Shown one piece after another: positions 1 through 8,295 of a DNA stretch of 38,059 nucleotides. The stretch is from positions 1 through 38,059 of the forward strand of contig CAYJMF010000036.1 of NCBI GenBank assembly GCA_964370855.1. Direction: 5' to 3'. A program made the translations under genes and the position numbers. The stretch comes from JAKLKS01 sp964370855. Lineage in GTDB: Bacteria > Planctomycetota > JAJSAM01 > JAKLKS01. The notes under the pieces are model-generated. The model saw nothing but the letters and a program-made list of their open reading frames with translations. It was not told the origin of the DNA and ran no database searches. Each line of letters begins with the position of its first letter. Within the stretch, counting starts at the first letter, position 1.

Positions 1-11
1 CCCCCCCCCCG

Positions 12-45
12 CCCCGGGCGCCGGGGCGGCGCCCCACGCCCGGGG
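12..45 (-). terminator. GC-rich nested hairpin after the TPR gene
   Basis: Outer arms 12-20 and 37-45 are perfect complements (CCCCGGGCG / CGCCCGGGG). Inner arms 23-27 and 31-35 (GGGGC / GCCCC) also pair. It lies about 48 bases past the stop of the minus-strand TPR gene, so a transcription-stop role is plausible, but there is no T run. A ten-base C homopolymer precedes it at the window edge. Confidence 0.4.
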
Positions 46-92
46 AAACCGGCACCGATCAGCCGCGAGGCACCGGGCGGTACCGCCGTTTC

Positions 93-1532
93 CTACTTCG
101 TCGCACGCCCCCTCTTCGCGTTCCTCTGCGCGTCGCGCAGCCGCTTCACGTAGTCCGAGGCCTCCTTCTGCGCCTCGGCGTCGCCGGTGGAGAGGCGGGC
201 GTAGGTCGTCCACTCGCCGATGGCGGCCTCGTAGTCCATGTGGCCCTCGGCGGTGCTGTAGTAGATGGCCAGCGAGCGGTGGGCGTCGGCGAACTCCGGG
301 TCCGCCAGGACCGCGAGCTTGTAGCACTCCAGCTCCTCCGCCGGGTCCGGCTTGCGGGCGTCGGTCCCCATGGAGAGGCAGTAGCCGAGGTTGTTCAGCG
401 CCTCGGCGTGGGTCGGGGCGAGGTCCACGGCCTTGCGGAAGTGCGTCTCCGCCTCGGCGATGCGGCCCCGCGCGACGAGCACGGTCCCGAGGTTGTAGTG
501 GGCGAAGGCGGCTTCGGGGCGCAGCGAGAGCTCCCTGCGGAAGGCCTGCTCGGCGCGGTCCAGCAGCTTCGGCTCGTCCCCGGACTGCACGGCCAGGAAG
601 TGGAGGGAGAGCCCGAGGTTGTCCCAGGCCTGGGGGAAGTCGTCGCGGGCGGCCACGGCGCGGGAGAAGTACCCCTCGGACTTGCGGAACTCCTTCTTGA
701 GCAGGTGGCAGACTCCGAGGTTGTTCAGCACGTCCGGGTCCTCGGGACGCATCTCGAGGGCCTTCTCGAGGGAGGTGCGGCCGAGCTCCAGGTCCCCGCG
801 GCGGAGGCCGAGGAGGGCGAGGTTGAAGTGGGCCTCGGCGCGGGCGCCGGGGGCCGCCGCGGCGGCGCGGAGGAACTTCTCCGCCTCGAGGTTGTCGCCG
901 CGGTCCAGAGCGAGGGCGCCGAGGTTGATGCGCGGGGAGTTGTAGGTCGGGTCCGCCTTGGCCGCCGCGACGAAGTGCTCCATCGCCTGCGGGGCGCGGC
1001 CGGTGTCGTAGAGGAGGGCACCGAGGTTGTTGTGGGCGCGCGCGTTGTTCGGCTCCCTCTCGAGGGCGGCCGTGAAGGCGGCCTCGGCCCCGTCCCGGTC
1101 CCCGGTGCGCTCCAGGACCACGCCCAGGTTGTTGCGGGCGGAGCCGAAGGCGGGATCGATCTCCACGGCCCGCTCGAACTGGCGGAAGGCGCCGTCGGCG
1201 TCCCCCGTCGCGTAGAGGGCGCAGCCGAGGTTGTTGGCGGCGCGGGCGTCCTTCGGAAGGGCGTTCACCGCGGCCAGGAGGTGGGGAAGCGCGTCCCCGG
1301 AGCGGCCGGCCTCGTGGAGGGCCCAGCCGTAGCACTGCCGGGCGACGACGTCCCCGGGGTTCCTGTCGAAGGCCGCCTTGGCCGTGTCCACGGCGGCCTC
1401 GCGGCGGCCCTCGGCGATCATCTTCTCGACCTCGTCCTGCAGGCCCGGCGCGGCGGCGGCCGACGCCTGGAACGCGAGCAGGCCCGCGGCGACGGTCGCG
1501 GCGAGCCGACGGATTCCCCTTGCGGTGATCAT
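93..1532 (-). CDS. Secreted tetratricopeptide-repeat protein
   Basis: The 479-aa product begins with an export signal (MITARGIRRLAATVAAGLL, then a run of Ala). The rest is tandem 34-residue TPR units with the usual pattern, such as repeated A-x-N-N-L-G motifs from about residue 80 to 440. TPRs are protein-interaction scaffolds, so this is probably a periplasmic scaffold or assembly factor; the partner cannot be read from sequence. The ATG at 1532 is chosen because GGGAGG lies about ten bases upstream and the signal peptide starts there. An in-frame upstream extension to 1655 adds only Arg/Pro-rich sequence. It is divergent from plsY with about 155 bases between them. Confidence 0.85.
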   Translation of the reverse strand: MITARGIRRLAATVAAGLLAFQASAAAAPGLQDEVEKMIAEGRREAAVDTAKAAFDRNPGDVVARQCYGWALHEAGRSGDALPHLLAAVNALPKDARAANNLGCALYATGDADGAFRQFERAVEIDPAFGSARNNLGVVLERTGDRDGAEAAFTAALEREPNNARAHNNLGALLYDTGRAPQAMEHFVAAAKADPTYNSPRINLGALALDRGDNLEAEKFLRAAAAAPGARAEAHFNLALLGLRRGDLELGRTSLEKALEMRPEDPDVLNNLGVCHLLKKEFRKSEGYFSRAVAARDDFPQAWDNLGLSLHFLAVQSGDEPKLLDRAEQAFRRELSLRPEAAFAHYNLGTVLVARGRIAEAETHFRKAVDLAPTHAEALNNLGYCLSMGTDARKPDPAEELECYKLAVLADPEFADAHRSLAIYYSTAEGHMDYEAAIGEWTTYARLSTGDAEAQKEASDYVKRLRDAQRNAKRGRATK

Positions 1533-1686
1533 GGTGGTGAAGCCTCCCTGTCCTTGCGCTGCCCCGTGTGCGGACCCTGTCGGGGGGAATCTTAGCGCAC
1601 GAACCGCCATCCGCGGCCCCGGATCGGGGCTACTCCGGCTCCCGTTTCTTCTCACGAGGGGAGGGGGCGGGGTGTAGACGAAGGGG

Positions 1687-2373
1687 ATGGAACCCCTTCC
1701 CGCGGCGGGAGTTGCCGCCGCCGTCGGCTACCTCTGCGGCTCCCTTCCCTTCTCCTGGATCGCGGTCCGGGTGGTGGCGGGGAAGGACCTCCGCACGGTG
1801 GGCAGCGGGAACGTGGGGGCCACCAACGCCTCCCGGGTGCTCGGGGGGGGCTGGTTCCCGGTCCTCTTCCTCCTCGACGCGGGGAAGGGGGCCGGGGCGG
1901 TGGGCCTCGCGGGGGCCCTCGCCGCCGAGGGATCCGGGGCCTCCTGGGTCCACGTCGTCGGCGCCCTCGGGGCGGTCCTCGGCCACCTCTTCCCCGCCTG
2001 GCTCGGCTTCCGCGGGGGGAAGGCCGTGGCCACGGGGGCGGGGACGCTGGCGGTGCTCCACCCCGCGGCGGCGGCGGCGGGGTGCGGGGCGTTCCTCCTC
2101 GCCGCGGCGCTCTTCCGCTTCGTCTCCCTCGGCTCCGTGGTCGCCGCGGGGACCGCCGCCGCCGCGGCCTCCTGGCTCGGCCGCGGGAGCCCCGCCGCGG
2201 AGCGGCTCCCCGTGGAGTCCTTCCTCTGGATCCTCGCCGTGGTGGTCCTCCTCCGCCACGTCCCCAACCTGCGCCGCATCGCCGCGGGTACGGAGCCCCG
2301 CATCGGCTCCCGCACCGCGGCCTCCCCCGCCGATGAAGGGAATGCCGGAAAGGAGCCGCCCCGTGCCCCGTGA
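1687..2373 (+). CDS. plsY: Acyl-phosphate:glycerol-3-phosphate acyltransferase PlsY
   Basis: The 228-aa integral membrane protein matches PlsY in length and motifs. It has the N-terminal GSLPFSW segment, the loop GSGNVGATNASR near residue 40, DAGKG near 65, and GHLFPAWLGFRGGKAVATG near 100. PlsY transfers the acyl group of acyl-phosphate to sn-glycerol-3-phosphate, giving lysophosphatidate, the first membrane step of phospholipid synthesis. Its 3' end overlaps the chosen start of gpsA by 11 bases. gpsA makes the glycerol-3-phosphate substrate, so the pair is a functional two-gene unit. The C-terminal 25 residues are hydrophilic and not conserved in the family. Confidence 0.92.
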   Translation: MEPLPAAGVAAAVGYLCGSLPFSWIAVRVVAGKDLRTVGSGNVGATNASRVLGGGWFPVLFLLDAGKGAGAVGLAGALAAEGSGASWVHVVGALGAVLGHLFPAWLGFRGGKAVATGAGTLAVLHPAAAAAGCGAFLLAAALFRFVSLGSVVAAGTAAAAASWLGRGSPAAERLPVESFLWILAVVVLLRHVPNLRRIAAGTEPRIGSRTAASPADEGNAGKEPPRAP

Positions 2374-3371
2374 GAAGAAGCCCGCCGCCCCCGGACCCGT
2401 GGCCGTCGTCGGCGACGGGGGCTGGGGCACCGCCCTCGCCCTGCTGCTGCACGGGAAGGGGGTGGACGTGCGCCTCTGGAGCCGGGAGCCGGACTACGCC
2501 GCGGAGATGGCCCGCACGGCCCGCAACCCGCGCTACCTGCCCGGGGTGACGCTGCCCCGGGGGCTCCTCGTCACGGGGGACGCGGCGGAGGCCTTCGCCG
2601 GCGCCTCGCTGGCGGTCTCCGCGGTCCCCACCCAGCACCTGCGGGCGGCCTGGACGGGGCTCGCGCCGTCGCTCCCGCGGGGGGTGCCGGTCTGCTCCGT
2701 CACCAAGGGCATCGAGGTGAAGACCCTGGCGCGACCGACGGAGATCCTCGCCGGGGCGCTGGGACGGAGGAGTCTGGCGGTGCTCTCGGGCCCGAGCCAC
2801 GCCGAGGAGGTGGCCCTCGGGCTCCCCGCCGCGGTGGTGGTGGCCTCCCGCTCCGCGGCCCTCGCGCGGACGGTGCAGGACCTCTTCTCCACGGACCGCT
2901 TCCGGGTCTACCGCGTCGCCGACGTCGTCGGCGTGGAGTTCGCCGGCGCGGCGAAGAACGTCGTGGCCCTGGCGGCGGGGATCATCGACGGCTGCGGCCT
3001 CGGCGACAACGCCAAGGCCGCCCTCATCACCCGCGGTTCCGTGGAGATCGGCCGGCTCGGGGTGCGCCTCGGCGCGAAGCGGGCGACCTTCGCCGGCCTC
3101 GCGGGCATGGGGGACCTCATCGTCACCTGCGCGAGCCGCCACGGCCGCAACCGCGCCGTGGGCGAGCGCATCGGGCGGGGGGAGCGCCTCGAGGACATCC
3201 TCGCGGGCATGCGCATGGTGGCCGAGGGCGTGGCGACGACCCGCGCCATCGTGGGGCTCGCCCGCAAGTGGAAGGTGGAGATGCCCATCGCGGAGGAGGT
3301 GCATCGCGTGCTCTTCGACGGGAAGAAGCCGATGGAGGCCCTGAGGGACCTGATGGTGTGGGGGCCGATGA
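2363..3371 (+). CDS. gpsA: NAD(P)H glycerol-3-phosphate dehydrogenase GpsA, stop codon missing
   Basis: This enzyme reduces dihydroxyacetone phosphate to glycerol-3-phosphate for PlsY. Visible features are the Rossmann motif GDGGWGTALA, SVTKGIE, GPSHAEEVALGLP and the catalytic segment AGAAKNVVALAAGI with GDNAKAALITRG. GTG 2363 is preferred because AGGAG lies seven bases upstream; ATG 2333 and ATG 2342 are alternatives. The conserved protein finishes around EALRDLMVWG, but no stop follows in frame, and the frame stays open as low-complexity sequence to the N gap. Deleting one G from the G run 3360-3364 would bring TGA 3369-3371 into frame and give about 335 residues, the normal family length. 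This suggests a sequencing or real frameshift. The end given here is that inferred stop. Confidence 0.85.
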
Positions 3372-3435
3372 GGGTGTTGGGGAGCGGGGTCCAGCCCGGG
3401 GGGGGGGTTCCGCGCCGCCTCGGGCGGCGGGGTTG

Positions 3436-3485
3436 CGCCGGAATCGGAAGGGCCGGGAGAGGACCCGGCCCTACCGATTCCGGCG
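3436..3485 (+). terminator. Long hairpin downstream of gpsA
   Basis: Arms 3436-3457 and 3464-3485 pair at 21 of 22 positions, with a single A/A mismatch (3448/3473) and the loop AGAGGA. It is the strongest hairpin in this intergenic stretch and lies where a plsY-gpsA terminator is expected, again implying that gpsA should stop before it. No T run follows. The remaining intergenic DNA up to 3853 holds a purine-rich tract, the assembly gap and a poly-C run, and I see no gene in it. Confidence 0.6.
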
Positions 3486-3516
3486 CGATGAGAGGAGGGG
3501 AGGAGAAGGGGAGGGA

Positions 3517-3543
3517 GGGGGAGAAGGGGGAGAAGGGGGAGAA
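3517..3543 (+). repeat. Short tandem purine repeat
   Basis: Three perfect copies of the nine-mer GGGGGAGAA, inside a longer G/A-only tract (about 3490-3543). Runs of G of this kind can form G-quadruplexes and are hard to sequence. No coding function is apparent. Confidence 0.75.
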
Positions 3544-3706
3544 TGCCCCCTCTGCCACATCCTCCGGCTCCCCGTGCACCGGGACCGGGTTCCCTCCCCC
3601 ATTGAAAAAGGGAAGGCGTACGGATCTCCTGCGTCTCGTCTTCAATCCGTTGACTTTCTACGCGCCCGTCTCGTCCTGGTCCGGTCCGCGGACGTGCGGG
3701 GCCGAC

Positions 3707-3798
<92 letters not shown>

Positions 3799-3853
3799 CC
3801 CCCCCCGGGGCGCAACGGTCTCTCCTCTTCTCCGCAGGAGGGATGCTCCCCGA

Positions 3854-4804
3854 CTACCGCCCCCCCTCGTCCATCTCCCGCGCCGCGTCCATCAGCACCG
3901 ACGTGGTCGGCCGGTTGATGGTCCGCTCCACCTTGTGCTCACGGGGATCGAAGTGGAACGTCCCCTTGGTCTTCGCGAGCATGCGGTGGACCGCCTTCTC
4001 CCCGGTCATCTTGCCGTACTCGGCGTGGATCATCATCCCGTCCTTGATGTGCACCTTGCCGACGGCCCCCTCGAAGTCGAGCGTGAGGGTCCCGTTCTTC
4101 CGCTGTCCCTCCATGAGCTGGAGGATGTCGGCGATGGCGATGTCCTCGAGGGAGCCGCCGAGACCGCCGAGGAGCGCCACGCCGTCCATGCCCTGGAGGG
4201 AGACCCGCTTCAGCATGCTCGGGTCGAGGGCCATCGTCTTCCCCTCGTCCTCGGGCTGGTCGGAGATGTCGGACAGGTCGTGGATCTCCTTGTAGGTGAT
4301 CATGAACCCGCCCACGTCGATGATGTCCCCGGACTGGAGCACGTGGCGGTCCACCCGCTTCCCGTTCACCCGGGAGCCGTTGGAGGACTTGAGGTCGGTG
4401 TAGACCCAGAGCCCCTTCTCGAAGGCGATCTGCCCGTGGTTGCGGGAGACCATCTGCGAGGGGACGGAGATGTCGGATTCCCGCGCCCTCCCCACGGTCA
4501 CGACCCGGTCGGAGCGCAGGCGGAGCGGCCGCTCGAGGAGGGAGCACTTGAGGTGGCAGAGCCCCCCCATGGAGAACATCCCCGTGGGCTCCGGGGCCTC
4601 CCGGGCGGGGGCCTTGCCGATGCCCGTGACGTCCTCGGGCCCGGTCGACTCCTCCGGGATCATCGTCTCCCCCGCGTGGGCAGGGGGAGGGGAGGAGACC
4701 GTGGCGGGGGCATCGGCCGAGGCCAGGACGTCTCCGCAGAGGCTGCAGAGGCGATCCGTGTCCGCGTTGCGCGCGTAGCCGCACTTGACGCACTTGATGG
4801 CCAA
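3854..4804 (-). CDS. Zinc-ribbon, FHA and DUF4388 domain protein
   Basis: The 316-aa product has an N-terminal zinc ribbon (Cys 5, 8, 20, 23) and a low-complexity linker. A forkhead-associated domain follows at about 88-172 with the phosphothreonine-reading residues GR 105-106, SRNH 120-123 and SSNG 140-143. The C-terminal part from about 218 resembles DUF4388 (PATAN), with DIAIADILQLMEGQRKNGTL and a GKVHIKDG strand pair. FHA domains bind phosphothreonine peptides, and FHA-DUF4388 proteins are common in bacteria rich in Ser/Thr kinases. It may read signals from kinases such as the one at 11.2-13.8 kb; that link is inference. No signal peptide, so cytoplasmic. The ATG start is directly followed by the ribbon. 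Confidence 0.85.
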   Translation of the reverse strand: MAIKCVKCGYARNADTDRLCSLCGDVLASADAPATVSSPPPAHAGETMIPEESTGPEDVTGIGKAPAREAPEPTGMFSMGGLCHLKCSLLERPLRLRSDRVVTVGRARESDISVPSQMVSRNHGQIAFEKGLWVYTDLKSSNGSRVNGKRVDRHVLQSGDIIDVGGFMITYKEIHDLSDISDQPEDEGKTMALDPSMLKRVSLQGMDGVALLGGLGGSLEDIAIADILQLMEGQRKNGTLTLDFEGAVGKVHIKDGMMIHAEYGKMTGEKAVHRMLAKTKGTFHFDPREHKVERTINRPTTSVLMDAAREMDEGGR

Positions 4805-4978
4805 CGAGCTCTCCTCCGCCTGCCCCGTGGGGCGGGGCCGCCCCGTCGGGCGCGGCCGGATCCCCGCCTTCCCCGGATTCTAGTCCCGGGAGCGGCGACG
4901 CCTTCCAAAGACTACCTCCCCGTCACGGGAACCTGCAAATCGCTCCCGGTGTATCCCCTCGGGAAAGGCAGGTGACCC

Positions 4979-5485
4979 ATGACCATGGCCGACGTCCTCT
5001 CCGTCACCCTCATCATCCTCGGGCTCCTCGCGACACTCCCCGCCCTCTGGCTCTTCCTCCGGGCCCTCTTCCCCGCCTCCGTGGAGCGGGCCATGGGGCG
5101 CCTGGAGGGGTCCCCGGGCACCTGCTTCCTCGCCGGCCTCCTCCCCTGGGTGGTCCTCTTCGTGGGCGGGGTCGCCCTCCTCTCCAAGGGGGGGCCCCCC
5201 CTCAAGTTCGCGGGCTTCGTCCTCCTGTCGGCGGGCTTCGTGGTGGAGGGCATCGGGCTCGCGGCCCTCTCCGCCATCCTCGGGGCGCGGCTCCCCAGCG
5301 CCGCCGACGCGGGACGCCCCTGGCGGGGGCTCGTCCGCGGGGCGGTCTGCATGGAACTCGCCTTCCTGCTCCCCTTCGTGGGCTGGTTCGCCCTGATGCC
5401 GCTGGTCTCCGTCGCGGCCGTGGGCGCGGCGCTGCTCTCCGCCGGCACCCGGAGGGAGACCGCCCCCTCCCTCCCCGCCGCGTGA
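4979..5485 (+). CDS. Small multi-pass membrane protein of unknown function
   Basis: 168 residues with about four hydrophobic segments (near 8-28, 48-70, 75-97 and 118-155). I do not recognise the family. GGTGA precedes the start closely, and a second in-frame ATG lies two codons downstream. Its last codons overlap the next gene: GTG of the DUF1800 gene and the TGA stop share the four bases GTGA (5482-5485), so translation is probably coupled. This links it to the DUF1800-DUF1501 pair, but no function can be assigned. Confidence 0.7.
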   Translation: MTMADVLSVTLIILGLLATLPALWLFLRALFPASVERAMGRLEGSPGTCFLAGLLPWVVLFVGGVALLSKGGPPLKFAGFVLLSAGFVVEGIGLAALSAILGARLPSAADAGRPWRGLVRGAVCMELAFLLPFVGWFALMPLVSVAAVGAALLSAGTRRETAPSLPAA

Positions 5486-7002
5486 GGATCCCCCGCCGCC
5501 GCCTGCTCCGCGCCGGGGGGGCCGGGGCCGCCGCCCTCGCCCTCGCCGGGTGCGAGGGGGCGGTCTCCCGGATCGCCTCCTCCCTCGGGGACGGGGTGCC
5601 GGCGTCGGTCCGACTCCCCGCGGGGGAGGAGCCCGACGCCGCCTTCCACCTCCTCTCCCGGGCCGGCCTCGGCGCCCGCCCCGGCGAGGCCGAGGAGGTC
5701 CGCGCCCGCGGGGCCGCCGCCTGGGTGGAGGAGCAGATCGCCGCCGACGGCCTCGACGACCTCCCCTGCGAACTGCGGGCGCGCCGCTTCGAGAGCCCCG
5801 GCCTCCCCCCGGGGGACGCCTTCGAGTTCAAGCGGGAGGTCATCCTCCGGGAGCACGCCCGGGCGACGCTGCTCCGCGCCGTCTACAGCCGCCGCCGCCT
5901 GCGGGAGGCGATGGCCGCCTTCTGGACCGACCACTTCAACCTCGACACGGGGAAGGGGGCCGGCGCCTGGCTCGTCCCCTCCCACGACCGGGAGGCGGTG
6001 CGGCGCCACGCCCTCGGGAGCTTCCGCGCGCTGCTGCGCGCCTCGGCCCTCTCCCCCGCCATGCTCGTCTACCTCGACGGGAAGGAGAACCGGGTCCGCG
6101 GGCCCGGGGACCGCCCCAACGAGAACTTCGCGCGGGAGCTGCTGGAACTCCACACGCTGGGCGTCCACGGGGGGTACACGCAGGGGGACGTCGTCGCCGC
6201 GGCCCGCTGCCTCTCGGGCTGGCACCTCCGCGAGGGGAGGGAGTTCCGGCGGGGCACCGTGGAGTTCCGCGCCGGGGACCACGACGACGGGGCGAAGACG
6301 GTGCTCGGGACCCGCATCCCCGCGGGGGCCGGAGCGGAGGACGTGGACCTCCTCCTCGACGTCCTCTGCGCCCACCCGGCCACGGCGCGCCACCTCGCGT
6401 GGAAGCTCTGCCGGCGCTTCGTCGGGGAGGAGCCGCCGGCTTCCCTCGTGGAGCGGGCGGCCGCGGCGTTCCGCGGGGGGGCGCGGGGGGGGGCGATGGA
6501 GATCGCGCCGCCGCTCCGGCTGATCCTCCTGTCGGAGGAGTTCGCCGCCTCCCGGGGGCGGAAAGTCAAGCGGCCCTTCCACTTCGTGGTGTCGGCGCTG
6601 CGCGGCCTCGCGGCGGACACCCACGCGGGGCCCCCGCTCCTCCAGGTGCTGGCGCGGCTCGGCCAGCCCTCCTTCCAGCACCCGACCCCCGACGGCTATC
6701 CCGAGGAGCCGGAGCCCTGGATGGGGACGCTGCTCTGGCGGTGGAACTTCGCCCTGGCGCTCCCGGCGAACCGGGTCGCGGGGACGCGGGTGGACCTCGG
6801 CGCCCTCGTCGCGGCCTGCGGGGGGGAGGGGGCGGTCCGCTCCCCCGCGGACCTCGCGCCGCTGCTCCTCGGGCGCCGCGCCACGGCGGCGGAGCGGGCC
6901 GCCGTGGAGGGCCACGCTGCCCGGGGCTTTTCCGCGGAGCGGGATCGCTTCGCCGAGGGCGTGGGGCTGCTGCTCGCCTCCCCCGCGTTCCAGGTCTGCT
7001 GA
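5482..7002 (+). CDS. DUF1800 family exported protein
   Basis: The 506-aa product starts with an export signal resembling a twin-arginine/lipoprotein type (RRRLLRAGGAG, then a hydrophobic stretch ending ALAGC). It carries the DUF1800 hallmark region: AFWTDHFN near residue 150, then NENFARELLELHTLG and YTQGDVVAAARCLSGW near 215-250. DUF1800 proteins are almost always encoded next to a DUF1501 protein, as here, and are abundant in Planctomycetota; their biochemical role is not established. Start GTG 5482 overlaps the preceding stop by four bases and the end overlaps the next ATG (TGATG at 7000-7004), so the three genes form an operon. Confidence 0.9.
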   Translation: MRIPRRRLLRAGGAGAAALALAGCEGAVSRIASSLGDGVPASVRLPAGEEPDAAFHLLSRAGLGARPGEAEEVRARGAAAWVEEQIAADGLDDLPCELRARRFESPGLPPGDAFEFKREVILREHARATLLRAVYSRRRLREAMAAFWTDHFNLDTGKGAGAWLVPSHDREAVRRHALGSFRALLRASALSPAMLVYLDGKENRVRGPGDRPNENFARELLELHTLGVHGGYTQGDVVAAARCLSGWHLREGREFRRGTVEFRAGDHDDGAKTVLGTRIPAGAGAEDVDLLLDVLCAHPATARHLAWKLCRRFVGEEPPASLVERAAAAFRGGARGGAMEIAPPLRLILLSEEFAASRGRKVKRPFHFVVSALRGLAADTHAGPPLLQVLARLGQPSFQHPTPDGYPEEPEPWMGTLLWRWNFALALPANRVAGTRVDLGALVAACGGEGAVRSPADLAPLLLGRRATAAERAAVEGHAARGFSAERDRFAEGVGLLLASPAFQVC

Positions 7003-8222
7003 TGCGGGGGATTCCCCTCCTGCCCGGACGGCGCGCGTTCCTGCGGAACCTGCTCTTCGGGGCGGGGAGGGCGGAGGAGGCGCCGCGCCCCCTCGTCGTC
7101 GTCTTCCTGCGGGGCGCCCTCGACGGGCTCAACGCCGTGGCGCCGGTGCGGGACGACGACTACCGCCGCCTCCGGCCGACGCTGGCGCTGCCGGCCCCCG
7201 ACGGGAAGGCGCCGGAGGGGCGGACGACGCTCCGCCTCGACGACGAGTTCGGCCTCCACCCCGCCCTCGGGCCCCTCCTCCCCCACTTCCGCGAGGGGCG
7301 TCTCGCCGTGGTGCACGCCGTGGGCACCGGCGACCGGACCCGCTCCCACTTCGAGGCGCAGGACCTGCTGGAGCACGGGGCGGCCTCCGGGCAGGTGGTG
7401 TCCGGGGGCTGGATCGGGAGGCACCTCCGGGCGCGGGGGGGCGCGCCGGCGGCGATGCAGGCGCTGGCCTTCGCCGAGACGATCCCGGAATCCCTCCGCG
7501 GCGCGCCGGCGGCGGGGGCGGTGACATCCCTCGACGAGGTGCGGCTCTCGACGAGGACCGGGGACGAGGCGGGCGTGGTGCGGGCGCTGGCGGCGCTCCA
7601 CGACGGCGGGGAGGACCTCGTGCGCCGGTCGGGGCGGGAGACGCTGGCCCTGCTGCGGCGGGTGCAGGAGATCGGGGCCGACGGGGCGAAGGACGGGGCG
7701 GCCTACCCCGGGGACGATTTCGGGCGGGCGCTCTCGCAGGTGGGGCGGCTGTTGCGGGCGCGGGTGGGGCTCGAGGCGGCCTGCGTGGATCTCGACGGGT
7801 TCGACACCCACTTCGGCCAGGGGGGGATCGGGGAAGGGCTCGCCGGCGGGCTCGCGGGGCCGCTCACGTCCCTCGGCGGCGGACTCGCGGCGCTGGCGGC
7901 GGACCTCGGGCCGCTCCTCGAGGAGACGACGGTCGTCGTCGTGACGGAGTTCGGCCGGCGGGCCTACGAGAACTCCGCCCTCGGCACGGACCACGGGAGC
8001 GGGAGCGTCTGCCTCCTGCTCGGCGGGGGGATCGTCGGCGGGAGGGTGCACGGGCGTTGGCCGGGGCTCGCGAGGGAGGCGCTCTTCGAGGAGAGCGACC
8101 TCGCGGTCACCACCGACATCCGCCAGGTCCTGGCCGAGGTGCTCGTGGCCCGCTGCGGCTGCCCCGATCCGGCGGCGGTGTTCCCGGGTCTCGCCTACGC
8201 GCCCGTCGGCGTGTGCGGGTGA
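7002..8222 (+). CDS. DUF1501 family protein (sulfatase-like fold)
   Basis: 406 residues. Family features are GALDGLNAVAP near residue 40, GDRTRSHFEAQD near 110, DLDGFDTH near 265, and TEFGRRAYENS...GTDHGSG near 315-335. DUF1501 proteins are distant relatives of the alkaline phosphatase/sulfatase superfamily and are typically exported. This copy has only a weak N-terminal signal (RRAFLRNLLFGAG) and lacks a clear hydrophobic core, so it may travel with its DUF1800 partner. The ATG overlaps the DUF1800 stop. A DnaA-box repeat copy begins 12 bases after its stop. Confidence 0.9.
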   Translation: MRGIPLLPGRRAFLRNLLFGAGRAEEAPRPLVVVFLRGALDGLNAVAPVRDDDYRRLRPTLALPAPDGKAPEGRTTLRLDDEFGLHPALGPLLPHFREGRLAVVHAVGTGDRTRSHFEAQDLLEHGAASGQVVSGGWIGRHLRARGGAPAAMQALAFAETIPESLRGAPAAGAVTSLDEVRLSTRTGDEAGVVRALAALHDGGEDLVRRSGRETLALLRRVQEIGADGAKDGAAYPGDDFGRALSQVGRLLRARVGLEAACVDLDGFDTHFGQGGIGEGLAGGLAGPLTSLGGGLAALAADLGPLLEETTVVVVTEFGRRAYENSALGTDHGSGSVCLLLGGGIVGGRVHGRWPGLAREALFEESDLAVTTDIRQVLAEVLVARCGCPDPAAVFPGLAYAPVGVCG

Positions 8223-8233
8223 GGGGAGGGAGA

Positions 8234-8274
8234 GGGGACGTTCCTCACTTCGTCACTTTCCTGTGGATAACTCC
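8234..8274 (+). repeat. DnaA-box repeat, single copy
   Basis: This is a forward copy of the unit found twice, inverted, at 9381-9474. It shares the core GGGGACGTTCC, CACTTCGTCACTTTCC and TGTGGATAACTCC with essentially no mismatches. It contains TGTGGATAA at 8262-8270, the complement of the consensus DnaA box TTATCCACA. It lies wholly between the DUF1501 stop and the metallopeptidase ATG. Together with the 9.4 kb copies it brackets that one gene in direct orientation. Confidence 0.9.
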
Positions 8275-8295
8275 TCCCGGGGTAGATTCGAAGCC

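Noticed and set aside
240..1595. Long plus-strand frame opposite the TPR gene
   Set aside because: Codon pattern and Gly/Val/Glu-rich product are typical antisense shadow; the minus-strand TPR repeats are unmistakable.
8263..8295. GTG 8263 as start of the metallopeptidase
   Set aside because: It lies in the repeat and would put eleven polar residues before a good signal peptide that begins at ATG 8296.
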